64,000 nucleotides of DNA from NCBI GenBank assembly GCA_965197495.1, contig OZ240210.1, forward strand, positions 1,426,001-1,490,000, written 5' to 3'. Both the position numbers and the translations under genes were made by a program. Below the pieces are notes generated by a model. It worked only from the letters and a program-made list of their open reading frames with translations, searched no databases and had not been told where the DNA came from. This DNA is from SMYC01 sp965197495 (lineage in GTDB: Bacteria; Acidobacteriota; Vicinamibacteria; Marinacidobacterales; SMYC01). Below, piece after piece: positions 45,357 to 54,127 of this stretch (the first letter of the stretch is position 1; every line of letters begins with the position of its first letter).

Positions 45357-46942
45357 ATGTCACGACAACCCTTTCCCACGCTGGAGGACGCCGTGAAACA
45401 GTTTTTATCACGTCACGAGGATCGAATCACAGGGGTGCTGAGCGGATTCGACCGGTTGGTGTTCCGCGGAACCCTACGCCACATTTCTTATACGGACGGC
45501 ATGGGTAAGTACCTTTCCTACCAGAAAATCCTTCTGAAGGAGTTCGCGGAGTTCGCACTGCAGCGTACCTCCGAGCTCAAGCAGGCCTTGTATCAGCAGG
45601 CGGAGCGACTCGAGCGTCCGGTCGTCTATCTGGAGTCTTCCCGTAAGAACAAGGAGGCCATCGCACGCGAGATTGCACAACAAGACAATGTCCGCAGTGG
45701 TCTCATCGCAGTTCTGAGCTGCGTGGAACCTTGTATCACCTTCAGCATACGTCGCAACCGCCAGAAGAAGCGGTTGGAGCTCGTGCAATCCCTCAGAAAG
45801 TGCCTAAACTTTTACCACTACTGCATGGACCCTATTTTTGGTTTCATGCATGCCCGTATCCAAAGCTGGTTTCCATTCAATGTTCAGGTCTACGTCAACG
45901 GCCGTGAATGGCTCGCCGTTGAGATGGATAAGGCTGGCATTCAATATCGGCGCCGGGAAAACTGCTTTACCTGGGTTGAGGATGCCCACGCGGCACAGCA
46001 GCTTCTCGATGAGCAGCTCAAAACCAACTGGCCTCACATCCTGAATCGCCTGAGTCGATTCGTCAATCCATTGCAAGACAAATTATTCCCGCCGAGTGGC
46101 CTCGACTACTACTGGAGTGTCTACAGCAGCGAATGGGCCACCGACGTCACGTTTCGTAACAGCTCTAGCCTCGCGGAGATCTATCCCGCTCTTGTACATC
46201 ATGCGATCACAAACTTTTCGAGCCCCGACGTGATGCGCTTTCTCGGAAAACGGATTCGAACCGACTTTTCAGGGGAAGTCGTCAGCCGATTTCGCGACCG
46301 GCCCGAGGGTCTGCGTATCAAACATGCCCTCGACCTCAATTCCGTCAAACTCTACGACAAACAAGGTTCCGTGCTCCGTGTGGAGACAACCATCCAGCGT
46401 GCCGAGGGTATGCGCTGCTACCGGCCAAAGGAAGGCGACCCCAACGGCCCTCTCGAGTGGCGTCCGCTCCGTCGTGGCATCGCAGACCTGCATCGCCGTG
46501 CCCAGCTCTCCCAGGACTCCAATGAGCGCTACCTCGACGCTCTCGCCGCTTGTGATACCTCAACCCCACTCGGTCGACTCCTCGCTCGCGTCAGTCAAAA
46601 AACTCAATGGAATGGCTCCACCCTCCGAGCTCTTCGCCCTTGGGACGCTCTGGACGCCCGACTCCTCGCCGCTATTTCCCGTGGAGAGTTTCATCTGCGA
46701 GGCTTTCGCAACAGGGAACTCCGTGCCTTGCTCTTTCCCAAGACTTCGGACGACCCTCTCGAAACCAGGCGGCTAAGCGGACGCGTCACCCGGCTCATTC
46801 GTATCCTCCGAGCCCACCGTCTTGTCAAAAAGTTCCCAAAACTTTTCGCTACAGACTCACAAAGCGCGGTCAGCAACTTTGCTCCGCATTACTTACTGCA
46901 AACTCTCTCTCCCTCGATAAACTCCACGCTGCTGCCGCATGA
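45357..46942 (+). pseudogene. Unnamed family of about 530 residues with C-terminal winged-helix segment, frameshifted at A5
   Basis: From the ATG at 45357 the frame gives FLSRHEDRITGVLSGFDRLV, CVEPCITFSIRRN, FGFMHARIQSWFPFNVQVYV, GLDYYWSVYSSEWATDV and RIKHALDLNSVKLYDKQGSV. I recognise these as a recurring, often multi-copy protein family without a known function. Its C-terminus normally reads as a winged helix (RVTRLIRILRAHRLVKK then VPKTFRYRLTKRGQQL). Here the two parts are in different frames across AAAAAG at 46827-46832, where one extra A would join them and end the protein at 46942. As written the first frame instead runs on to 47078 into the right 93-bp repeat. No DDE or HUH motif is apparent. 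Confidence 0.65.
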
Positions 46943-47057
46943 TTTTTCTTCTTCTCAAAACAAGCTTTTCAGGGTTAGTAGTACAGAGACACAGCGGCGA
47001 AGAATTGGGACGGCGCACACTGAGAATGGGACCGAGGCGCGAAGCGCCGAGCACCAC

Positions 47058-47150
47058 GAGCTGACCGCTGAATGCTGACCGCTGACCGCTCGCGGCGGAG
47101 CCGTCCTCCAATTTGGTTGCGGCTCCGCCGCGCTGTGCCTCTGTGGCCAT
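47058..47150 (-). repeat. 93-bp inverted repeat, right arm
   Basis: This is the reverse complement of 44810-44902 with one mismatch (AGG for AGA). A shorter related motif, ACAGAGACACAGCGG, is seen separately at 46981-46995. Confidence 0.9.
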
Positions 47151-47230
47151 CCCCGTTGGTTGCGGCCGCAGGCTGCGCTTGGACGAAGTTCGAAAGTGTG
47201 AACAAATCCTCGTTTCTGAGCGGTTAGAGG

Positions 47231-48796
47231 CTAGAGGCCGATACGGGACCCTGCCGATAGCAGCCATCGGCTCCGACCCGCGATCGGATCGAGCGCGTAA
47301 GCGACATCGATGCGGATGCCTGGTCTCGATGCGGCGACACGGTTCGTGCCCAGCAACAAGCTCACGCCGATATCCGAGTGCATGTCCGAGAGACGCATCG
47401 GCTGGCCTCGAGGCCAGGCGAAGCCGGAATCGAAGAAGGCGGCCACGCCGATCGACACGAGCTGGGCGATGTTATCCGTGAGGAACCAGCGGCCTTCCAA
47501 ACTGAGGAGAAACGAGCGATTGCCGCTGAACTGACGGACGGGGTAGCCGCGAAGACCGCTTTCCGCCCCGAGCCAAAACTGCACTTCTGGATCGAGCTCG
47601 GTCCCATAGAGAAAGTCGGCCTTGGCGAGAATCAGCTTGCGGAGTGACAACTTCTGCACAAGGTTCGCGCGAGCGTGGAGAACCCCGTTCTCGATCCGGT
47701 CGTTTCGATAGCGCGCCCGCCAGGAAATTTCTCCGAGAACGAAGCCGTCCCCAGGAAGCTTTCGCCCTCGGCGCTCGCCGAGAAAGAAGGAATACGACGT
47801 CTGATCCTCGCCTCCGAGCGCGGGGATCGAGATCCCAAAAAAGGCGGAGGCCACGTTCGCGAGATTGAAATCTTCGATCCGCTCGAAGCGGTTGATATGG
47901 GTGAGCTTCAGGAAACGGTGGCCGACGCTGCTTACGCCGAGCTGCAGGAGGCCAAAGCGCCGGACGTGCTCGCCTTCGGCGATGTCGTCCTCGGAGCTCA
48001 CGTAGGCGAGATGAAGCCGCACGGCGCTCGTCGGGTTACGCTTTACGGCGCGGGCGGCGTGAAACTCGCCTCGTCGTCTGTAGTGTCTAAGCTGAGCGAC
48101 ACGCTCGCCATCCTTGAATAGTGGGTCGAGGCGAGCGAAGTCTTCGAACGCGGTGTGGAAGCTCCAAAGCGTGCCGATCGAAAAGAACGGGCGGGTCGCG
48201 GAGAGGTTGACGCGATGCCCGTCGGAGGCGCTCGATAGCAACACACGGCTCGTGACGCGCGAGCCGAAGGTTCGAGGATCGCGATAGAACACGAAAGTCT
48301 CGTCGCGATCCAGACCGGAGTCATGCAGTAGCCGGAGCTGCTTTCCAAAGCCCAACAGGTTGGTCTCGGACGCGCCCGCTGCCCAGACCCACTCGTTCCC
48401 GACTTTGGCTAAACGAAACTCTGGTAGCGTCGACCATGCGTCGGAGGTGATGACCCGCACACGGACGCGGCCGTCCGCCGTGGGAATCGTTTCGATTTCT
48501 GCTCGTCGCAAGAAAGGTAAAGCGCGCAAGTTTCGCTCGGTTTGGGCTACCGCTTCCGTGTCGAGATGGTCCCCTACCGCAAAGAGAAGCTCCTGACGGA
48601 TGATGCCTTCGCGTGTCTCGATATGCAGTCGGTTGGCCGTCCGGTACGGCCACAAGTCGGGTGTCCGGCCGTTGTCCTCGAACACGTCCTCGACGCAAAT
48701 TTCGACGCTCTCGATGATCGGGGCCGGCGCTTCGTCTTGTGCAGAGGACCCCGCACAGACGAGAAGCGTTGCAACAAGAGGGAAGACGCGGAGCAT
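47231..48796 (-). CDS. Omp85-family outer membrane protein with one POTRA domain
   Basis: 521 residues. A signal peptide (about 1-19, ending AGSSAQ) is followed by a POTRA-like unit (IIRQELLFAVGDHLDTEAVAQ, then LRALPFLRRAEIE). A beta-barrel of about 400 residues carries ESGLRGYPVRQFSGNRSFLL, the Omp85 LRGY-type loop. It ends in a hydrophobic residue (GSRIGL). It is much shorter than the TamA-like protein at 24-27 kb and probably belongs to a separate branch. No partner gene is adjacent, so its substrate cannot be guessed. Confidence 0.82.
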   Translation of the reverse strand: MLRVFPLVATLLVCAGSSAQDEAPAPIIESVEICVEDVFEDNGRTPDLWPYRTANRLHIETREGIIRQELLFAVGDHLDTEAVAQTERNLRALPFLRRAEIETIPTADGRVRVRVITSDAWSTLPEFRLAKVGNEWVWAAGASETNLLGFGKQLRLLHDSGLDRDETFVFYRDPRTFGSRVTSRVLLSSASDGHRVNLSATRPFFSIGTLWSFHTAFEDFARLDPLFKDGERVAQLRHYRRRGEFHAARAVKRNPTSAVRLHLAYVSSEDDIAEGEHVRRFGLLQLGVSSVGHRFLKLTHINRFERIEDFNLANVASAFFGISIPALGGEDQTSYSFFLGERRGRKLPGDGFVLGEISWRARYRNDRIENGVLHARANLVQKLSLRKLILAKADFLYGTELDPEVQFWLGAESGLRGYPVRQFSGNRSFLLSLEGRWFLTDNIAQLVSIGVAAFFDSGFAWPRGQPMRLSDMHSDIGVSLLLGTNRVAASRPGIRIDVAYALDPIAGRSRWLLSAGSRIGL

Positions 48797-48904
48797 TGGC
48801 GGCCCATAATCTACGGGGCGCGGGCGCGCGACGCAAGTCTGTTATACTTCGGCCCGTCCCAGACAGCGGATCCACACGAAAATCTTACGGGGGAGTAATC
48901 AAGG

Positions 48905-49929
48905 ATGAACGACGCGAAGGTGTGGTACGTCGCTCGCGGCAGTGAAAGCCTCGGTCCTTTGACCCGGGGCGAGTTCGCGAGCGGGTTTCGATCCGGCGAC
49001 TTCGGTCCCGAGTCTCTCGTTTTCAAACAAGGGATGAGTGGCTGGACGGCCGCCTCCCAGGTCGCCGAGTTCAGAGATGTGCTCTCTGGTGGCGGCACCA
49101 GCGCCGCGCCACCACCGCCTCCGCCGTCGGGCCGCCTCGCGCACGAGGTCGACTACGACATCGTAGGGGAGGAGATGCAGTTCGTCGAGATCGAGCTCGA
49201 CCCGGGTGAAGGCGCCGTCGCCGAGGCGGGCGCCATGATGTACATGACGTCCGGGATCGAGATGACTACGATCTTCGGAGATGGCAGCCAAAAGGGCGAG
49301 GGGCTCATGGACAAGCTTCTCGGAGCGGGAAAACGCGTGCTCACGGGAGAAAGCCTCTTCATGACCGAGTTCGTGAACCAGGGCTCGGGAAAGCAACAGG
49401 TCGCTTTCGCTTCGCCTTATCCAGGCAAGATCATGGCCACCGATCTCGGGAAAATGGGCGGGAAGCTCATCGCACAGAAGGACGCGTTCTTGTGCGCGGC
49501 CAAAGGCGTCTCGATCAGCATCGCGTTTCAGAAGAAGATTGGCGTGGCGCTCTTCGGCGGAGAAGGCTTTATCATGCAGAGCCTCGAGGAGACGGCCTGG
49601 CTTTTCTGCACGCCGGTGGCACGACCATCGAGCGCCGGCTCGACGTCGGCGAGCATCTTCGCGTCGACACCGGCTGTATCGTCGCGCTCGAGCCTAGCGT
49701 GACCTACGACATCCAATTCGTCGGCGGCGTCAAGTCGGCTATTTTTGGCGGAGAGGGGTTCTTCTTCGCAAGCCTCACCGGACCAGGCAAGGTTTGGCTT
49801 CAATCGCTTCCCTTCAGCCGGCTCGCGGGTCGGATCTGGGAAGCGGCGCCGCGGACGGGCGGCGGCGGCAAAGGCGAGGGCTCGGTGCTCGACGCCATTG
49901 GCGAGCTCAGAAGCATGTTTCAAAAGTAA
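48905..49929 (+). pseudogene. GYF_2 + AIM24/TIGR00266-type protein, one-base frameshift
   Basis: The N-terminal ~55 residues are a GYF_2-like domain (VWYVARGSESLGPLTRGEF). After a proline linker the AIM24 domain starts (YDIVGEEMQFVEIELDPGEG, VAEAGAMMYMTSGIEM, IGVALFGGEGFIMQSLE). Near 49588 the frame breaks: one base missing from CTCGAGGAGACGG makes it end at 49702. The next frame continues perfectly with GDGLAFLHAGGTTIERRLDV, GGVKSAIFGGEGFFFA and a glycine-rich end at 49929. An intact gene would encode 341 residues. A GGGGGAG ribosome site precedes the ATG. Family function is unknown (membrane- or mitochondria-associated in eukaryotes). Confidence 0.8.
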
Positions 49930-49980
49930 GGATTTGCGGCCTGGGTCACCGTTTGTCGTCGTAATAGAATGCATCGGAAC

Positions 49981-50427
49981 ATGAAATCGATTCTCATTCC
50001 GGCCGTGCTCGCGGCCGCCACCGGCGCCCTCGGCGCGCAACCGAACCGTATCAGTGTCTACACGTTCAGCCGCGACAGCGAAGCGCGCCTCCACGACGAG
50101 CGGCTGGACACATTTCGACGCGAGCTCGGCGAATACGCGGAGCCTGTCATGGAGCTCGCCTATTCCCGCGAGAGCGCTCACGTTACGGTTCTGTATCTGG
50201 GGCAGGGACGGCTGGCGGTGGAGCTCGACGAGGCGGGTCGCGCCGTGCGTCACATGTGGACTCCCGACGAAGGAGCGAAAAAGATGTGGGCTGTGCTCCG
50301 CATGGGAACCTTCAGCAAGGAGTTCTCCGAAAGCGGCTCTGGAGGGCGGGATTTGAGCCGCCTCGCGAAGTCCATTGGGGACTGGCTCCAAGCCAACTCG
50401 ACGGTGATTCGCGAACAAATGCCCTGA
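49981..50427 (+). CDS. Small secreted protein of unknown function
   Basis: 148 residues. MKSILIPAVLAAATGALGAQ is a clear signal peptide with cleavage expected near GALGAQ. The mature part is mixed alpha/beta with no recognised motif (TFSRDSEARLHDERLD, VTVLYLGQGRLAVELDEAG). An upstream in-frame ATG at 49969 adds only MHRN. It follows the AIM24-like gene by about 50 bp and may be co-transcribed. No function is proposed. Confidence 0.65.
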   Translation: MKSILIPAVLAAATGALGAQPNRISVYTFSRDSEARLHDERLDTFRRELGEYAEPVMELAYSRESAHVTVLYLGQGRLAVELDEAGRAVRHMWTPDEGAKKMWAVLRMGTFSKEFSESGSGGRDLSRLAKSIGDWLQANSTVIREQMP

Positions 50428-50575
50428 GCGACGGCGGGGGAAAATACCATGGGGCTGCGTTCTAAGTCCCACACGCGGCGCCCAAGGGCGCGCTCGGCTG
50501 GCCTGGCAATTCCGCGCAACCCTTTATGAACAAAGCGTTTCCACGTTCGCTTGGGCGCGAACCCATGCACCCGGC

Positions 50576-50592
50576 TGGTACGCATCCTGCAT
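50576..50592 (+). promoter_or_regulatory. Sigma-54 type promoter upstream of the DUF4388 gene
   Basis: TGGTACGCATCCTGCAT matches the -24/-12 consensus TGGCAC-N5-TTGC. GG is at 50577-50578 and GC at 50589-50590, with exactly the required spacing. A start about 12 nt downstream leaves a leader of about 85 nt before the GTG at 50687. This lies in a 260-bp gene-free stretch, and activator sites were not identified. Confidence 0.65.
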
Positions 50593-50686
50593 TCACATAC
50601 GGTAATAGACGCTTGGAGAAGTGTGGGGCTTGCGCTAGCGCTGTGCATCCAGGGCTACGCCATCCAGATACGGGTTCTATGAGAGC

Positions 50687-51367
50687 GTGAATACGCAAAT
50701 TCTTAAAGCACTGCAAACACTCGCGCGCGAGCGGCGCACCGGTATCTTGACGTGCCAGGGAGCGTCGGTTACGCGCCACGTAGTGTTTCAAGAAGGAGGC
50801 GTGACGTCGGCCCGCTCTTCCAACGACTCGGAACGGCTGGGCGAAGTGATGGTGCGCCAGGGCGCCATCACGGAGCAACACTTGAAAGACGCGAGCCTTT
50901 TCGCAAGGAAGGGTAGGCGCCTCGGCGAAGTGCTCGTAGAGCTGAACATCATCACGTCGGAAGAACTCGAGAATTTCATTCGGATGCAAATTCTCGAAGT
51001 CTCTTCGAACGTGATGATCCAACCTCCGAAGAAGATGGCCTTCAAAAAGACGACGGACGTGATCCAAGTTGTCGTCGAGCCCGTCGCCATTCTCGATATC
51101 ATCATGGAGGCGGCCCGCCGAACGCCTTCGATCGACAATCATCTCAAAACGCTCCTAGAGGATGACCGTCATCTCTCGCTCACCAAAGACTCCATCGTGC
51201 TCATGGAGCGCGTGACGATGAAACCGCATGAAGCGTTCATCCTCTCGCGCATCAACGGCATGGAACCGACACGTTCCGTGTTTGCGCTGAGCCCACTCAC
51301 CGAAGAGCAGACCAAGAAGCGCAGGAGTCGCGGGGAGGTTCAACCCTTGAAAGGCCGACGTCGGTAG
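50687..51367 (+). CDS. DUF4388 (PATAN-like) protein with MshEN/GspE-N-like segment
   Basis: 226 residues from a GTG start. The first ~45 residues (ILKALQTLARERRTGILTCQ, FQEGGVTSARSS) are the DUF4388 signature found in gliding, polarity and signalling proteins. Residues about 48-105 (LGEVMVRQGAITEQHLKDA, LGEVLVELNIITSEELENF) resemble the N-terminal domain of type II secretion/type IV pilus ATPases that can bind c-di-GMP. The C-terminal tail is basic. A sigma-54 promoter upstream suggests control by an NtrC-type activator. The 3' end overlaps the convergent TPR gene by 28 bp. Confidence 0.8.
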   Translation: MNTQILKALQTLARERRTGILTCQGASVTRHVVFQEGGVTSARSSNDSERLGEVMVRQGAITEQHLKDASLFARKGRRLGEVLVELNIITSEELENFIRMQILEVSSNVMIQPPKKMAFKKTTDVIQVVVEPVAILDIIMEAARRTPSIDNHLKTLLEDDRHLSLTKDSIVLMERVTMKPHEAFILSRINGMEPTRSVFALSPLTEEQTKKRRSRGEVQPLKGRRR

Positions 51368-52623
51368 TCTCTCGCTTCGCGCTTGAGGTCGTCAGCACAA
51401 TCCAGCACGAGCACGGCGTTGTACTGCTCCAGCGCCTCGGCCCGCTGATTGCCGGAGTCGAATATCTTCCCCATCCACAGGTGGGACCTTCCCTTCAGGT
51501 TGTCGCCCGCCTCATCGCTGATGACGACCTTCTCGAACGCATCCACGGCCTCGTCGAGGCTCAATCCCTCGGTCTCGAACCCGTGAACGTTGATCTCACC
51601 GATCTTTAAGAGCACAGAGTCGACTTCGAGACGGTCGTAATCATCCTGCCCAGTCTGAATCTTAGCGAGGACGGAACGGTAGACTTCGCTCGCCCGGCCC
51701 CATTCTTCTTTGCGTTCGTAGAGGGATCCCTGGATCAGTTCCAGGAGGAAGTTCCTCGGGTAGCGCGAATGCAGGTCGTTCAGAACAGCGAGAGCCATAT
51801 CGTATTCCTTCTCGCCCTTGTAGACGACGACCAACACAATCTTCGCGTTCGTGCTGGCTCGACGGCCGAGTTGGGCGGCATATTCCAGCTGCTCGATACC
51901 GCCCTCCTTGTCACCGCCCCGGATACCGATGAACCCGAGCAGAAAGCGGACGAAACCCGGGATCGCGCCCAGGGTGTAGTCGTAGGTGCCGATCGTCAGC
52001 CGGGCGTCGTTGTAGGATGGATCGATCGCGAGAACCCGCATGTGGTATTTGCGAGCCTTCTTCGCCTCGCCGCTGGCTTTGAAGAATGCACGTTTGACCG
52101 TTGCCTCGAAACCGGCGAGCGTGCCGTGAGCGACCCCCAATGCGTAAAGCGTCTCGATGTCCTCGGGATGATCCGCCAGAATCGCCTCGCCCGTTTCGAT
52201 GGCCCGGGCCAGCGTGCAGCGAAGCCGGGCTTCGGTCTCGGCGTCGACCGCGTCCTCGGAGTCGCTCGTCCCGCGTCTGGAACCTGTGTAGCCCACCAGG
52301 TTCATCTTCTCCTGCTGGTAGACGATCTTCAGCCAGATGGATGACGCCAGCAGGTTCCAGTAAGTCGGGTTGGTCGGATCCTCTTCTATCAGCTGCAGGA
52401 ATTTTCCTTCGGCGACGTCAAAATCGAGACTGTACAATGCTTCTAGAGCCACCGAATCGATCGTTTGACCCGCCACGCCTCCAGCATCGACCAACAGGAC
52501 CAACAGGCCCAACAGGAACGATACGACCAGAAGCCCTACCGGGACCCAGCGAGAAACTATGATCCCTTTTCGAGACAACATTAAATCCCGAACGCGTCCG
52601 GTCGTCACGGTATCGCTCATCAT
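51340..52623 (-). CDS. Membrane-anchored tetratricopeptide-repeat protein
   Basis: About 427 residues from MMSDTVTTG (ATG at 52623; a longer form to 52686 is open). A single transmembrane segment lies at about 27-47 (VPVGLLVVSFLLGLLVLLV). TPR-like helical repeats follow, for example LEALYSLDFDVAEGKFLQLI, TLYALGVAHGTLAGFEATVK, KEYDMALAVLNDLHSRYP and ERKEEWGRASEVYRSVL. Most of the protein should be periplasmic. TPR proteins act as scaffolds; no partner is evident. It is convergent with the DUF4388 gene. Confidence 0.8.
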   Translation of the reverse strand: MMSDTVTTGRVRDLMLSRKGIIVSRWVPVGLLVVSFLLGLLVLLVDAGGVAGQTIDSVALEALYSLDFDVAEGKFLQLIEEDPTNPTYWNLLASSIWLKIVYQQEKMNLVGYTGSRRGTSDSEDAVDAETEARLRCTLARAIETGEAILADHPEDIETLYALGVAHGTLAGFEATVKRAFFKASGEAKKARKYHMRVLAIDPSYNDARLTIGTYDYTLGAIPGFVRFLLGFIGIRGGDKEGGIEQLEYAAQLGRRASTNAKIVLVVVYKGEKEYDMALAVLNDLHSRYPRNFLLELIQGSLYERKEEWGRASEVYRSVLAKIQTGQDDYDRLEVDSVLLKIGEINVHGFETEGLSLDEAVDAFEKVVISDEAGDNLKGRSHLWMGKIFDSGNQRAEALEQYNAVLVLDCADDLKREARDYRRRPFKG

Positions 52624-52796
52624 CTTCAATTCGCTCGTCTTCCGTTTACGAACTATCTCTGGGCTGCCTGATGCTCCTTCAGCCAAGTGGATACCAAGCG
52701 AAGGAAGGAATTACGCGGCGCTTCTCGATACCGGCTCTGAAAAACCGATCGAGTCCCAACGATTTTCACAACACCGGAGGAAGCGTCCCGGTAAGT

Positions 52797-52872
52797 TGGC
52801 TCCCCGGGTTGGACTCGAACCAACAGCCTACGGATTAACAGTCCGTCGCTCCACCAATTGAGCTACCGGGGA
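52797..52872 (-). tRNA. tRNA-Asn (GTT)
   Basis: The minus strand folds as a complete cloverleaf. The acceptor stem is TCCCCGG/CCGGGGA, the D-arm lies in GCTCAATTGGTGGAGC, the anticodon loop CTGTTAA has GTT (complement at 52837-52839), and the T-arm contains GGTTCGAGTCC. CCA is encoded (52797-52799). Confidence 0.96.
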
Positions 52873-52903
52873 ACGAGAGCCGCCAATTGTAGCACGGGTC
52901 TAC

Positions 52904-53497
52904 TTACGTCGTCTTGGTTAAGTCCTGCAAGACGAGCTTGGCGACCACCTTGAGCGTGTCGAAGACGCCGATCCCCTCATCCGAGGCCGCAATCGCCTTG
53001 AGCACGGGCTCGTTGTTGAGGCCGAGCTTCGCCTTCATCTCTTCGACGGGAAGCGCACTCGGCAAGTCGCGTTTGTTCAGTTGAAGGACGTAAGGCAGGC
53101 TTCGAATCTCGTAGCCTTGAGCCTTCAAGTTCTGTTCGAGGTTTCGGAGACTCTCGACATTCGCGTCCATGCGCTCGCGCTGGGAATCGGCAACGAAGAT
53201 GACACCATCCACACCCTTTAGGATGAGCTTTCGGGAAGCGTCGTAGAACACTTGCCCGGGCACCGTATAGAGGTGGAAACGCGTCTTGAAACCGCGCACG
53301 TTTCCTAGCTCGAGAGGCAGGAAGTCGAAGAAGAGCGTACGGTCGGTCTCCGTCGCCAGCGAAATGAGCTTGCCTTTGGCGTTCGGATTCGTCTTTTCGT
53401 AAATGAATTGCAGGTTGGTGGTCTTCCCGCACCGGCCGGGACCGTAGTACACGATCTTGCAGTTGATTTCACGTGAGGCGTAATTGATGAATGTCGT
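52904..53497 (-). CDS. mglA: MglA-like Ras-family GTPase (polarity switch); apparent ACG start
   Basis: 197 residues if read from ACG at 53497: TTFINYASREINCKIVYYGPG, with the conserved beta-1 strand and P-loop GPGRCGKTTN. Further motifs are TETDRTLFFDFLPLELG, the MglA-type switch region YTVPGQVFYDASRKLILKG and the base-recognition motif NKRDLP. No ATG, GTG or TTG precedes the beta-1 strand. The first GTG (53452) would delete it, so ACG (a one-base change from ATG) is the likely start, or there is an error. It lies 9 bp after mglB, so translation could be coupled. MglA sets cell polarity and, in myxobacteria, motility reversal. Confidence 0.85.
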   Translation of the reverse strand, partial: TTFINYASREINCKIVYYGPGRCGKTTNLQFIYEKTNPNAKGKLISLATETDRTLFFDFLPLELGNVRGFKTRFHLYTVPGQVFYDASRKLILKGVDGVIFVADSQRERMDANVESLRNLEQNLKAQGYEIRSLPYVLQLNKRDLPSALPVEEMKAKLGLNNEPVLKAIAASDEGIGVFDTLKVVAKLVLQDLTKTT

Positions 53498-53506
53498 CGC
53501 CCGGCC

Positions 53507-54004
53507 TCACTCACTGAACAAGCTATCGATGTCTTCGTCGGTAATCTCCGCGAATGGGGATTCGAAACTCCCGCCGGAAGACTTCTCGGCTTCGACCTTC
53601 TGCATGATGCTGTCGAATACACCGTTGAGCTCCACCGCGGCCTTTTTGACACGCAGCCGAACCAGGCCGAGAGACGAACGCTCGTCGAAAATCACCACGA
53701 GAATGACACGCAGCCCAACGATGGAAATATGGATATTGTCTCTCTCACCTTCGTGAAAGAGCACCGAGAATTCCTTTTCACCGATGAGCTTGGCGAGAGC
53801 ATCTGTTGCCGCAACATTGCCGGCAGTGAGAGATGCCAATGACGTGGTGTCCAAATTGTCGATATTGCCGTGCGCGGCGATTTGCTGACCGTTCTTGTCG
53901 ACCAGAAAAACCAATTTCGCGTTGGCGTCGGTGCGGAGCTTGCTCAGAATCGTCTTGATCTGATTAAACTCCTCGTCATACATCACCACATCAGTGGTCG
54001 CCAT
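53507..54004 (-). CDS. mglB: MglB-like roadblock/LC7 domain protein
   Basis: 165 residues. The roadblock fold is seen in IKTILSKLRTDANAKLVFLV, DKNGQQIAAHGNI, SLTAGNVAATDALAKLIGE and LGLVRLRVKKAAVELNGVF. MglB proteins are GTPase-activating partners of MglA. A C-terminal acidic tail (EITDEDIDSLFSE) extends about 25 residues beyond the domain. GGAGG precedes the ATG by about 11 nt. The genes mglB and mglA form a unit downstream of recR on the same strand, with a 120-bp gap likely to hold the promoter. Confidence 0.9.
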   Translation of the reverse strand: MATTDVVMYDEEFNQIKTILSKLRTDANAKLVFLVDKNGQQIAAHGNIDNLDTTSLASLTAGNVAATDALAKLIGEKEFSVLFHEGERDNIHISIVGLRVILVVIFDERSSLGLVRLRVKKAAVELNGVFDSIMQKVEAEKSSGGSFESPFAEITDEDIDSLFSE

Positions 54005-54127
54005 GACTCTGATATCCTCCGTCCGAGACCTGCACGCGGGATTTAAGACTGCGGGCTTGTTTACCTTACAGATATATCGAAAAGATCGCCACTTGGCAAG
54101 CGGCGTAGCGCTCTAAATCGCGGAGAT

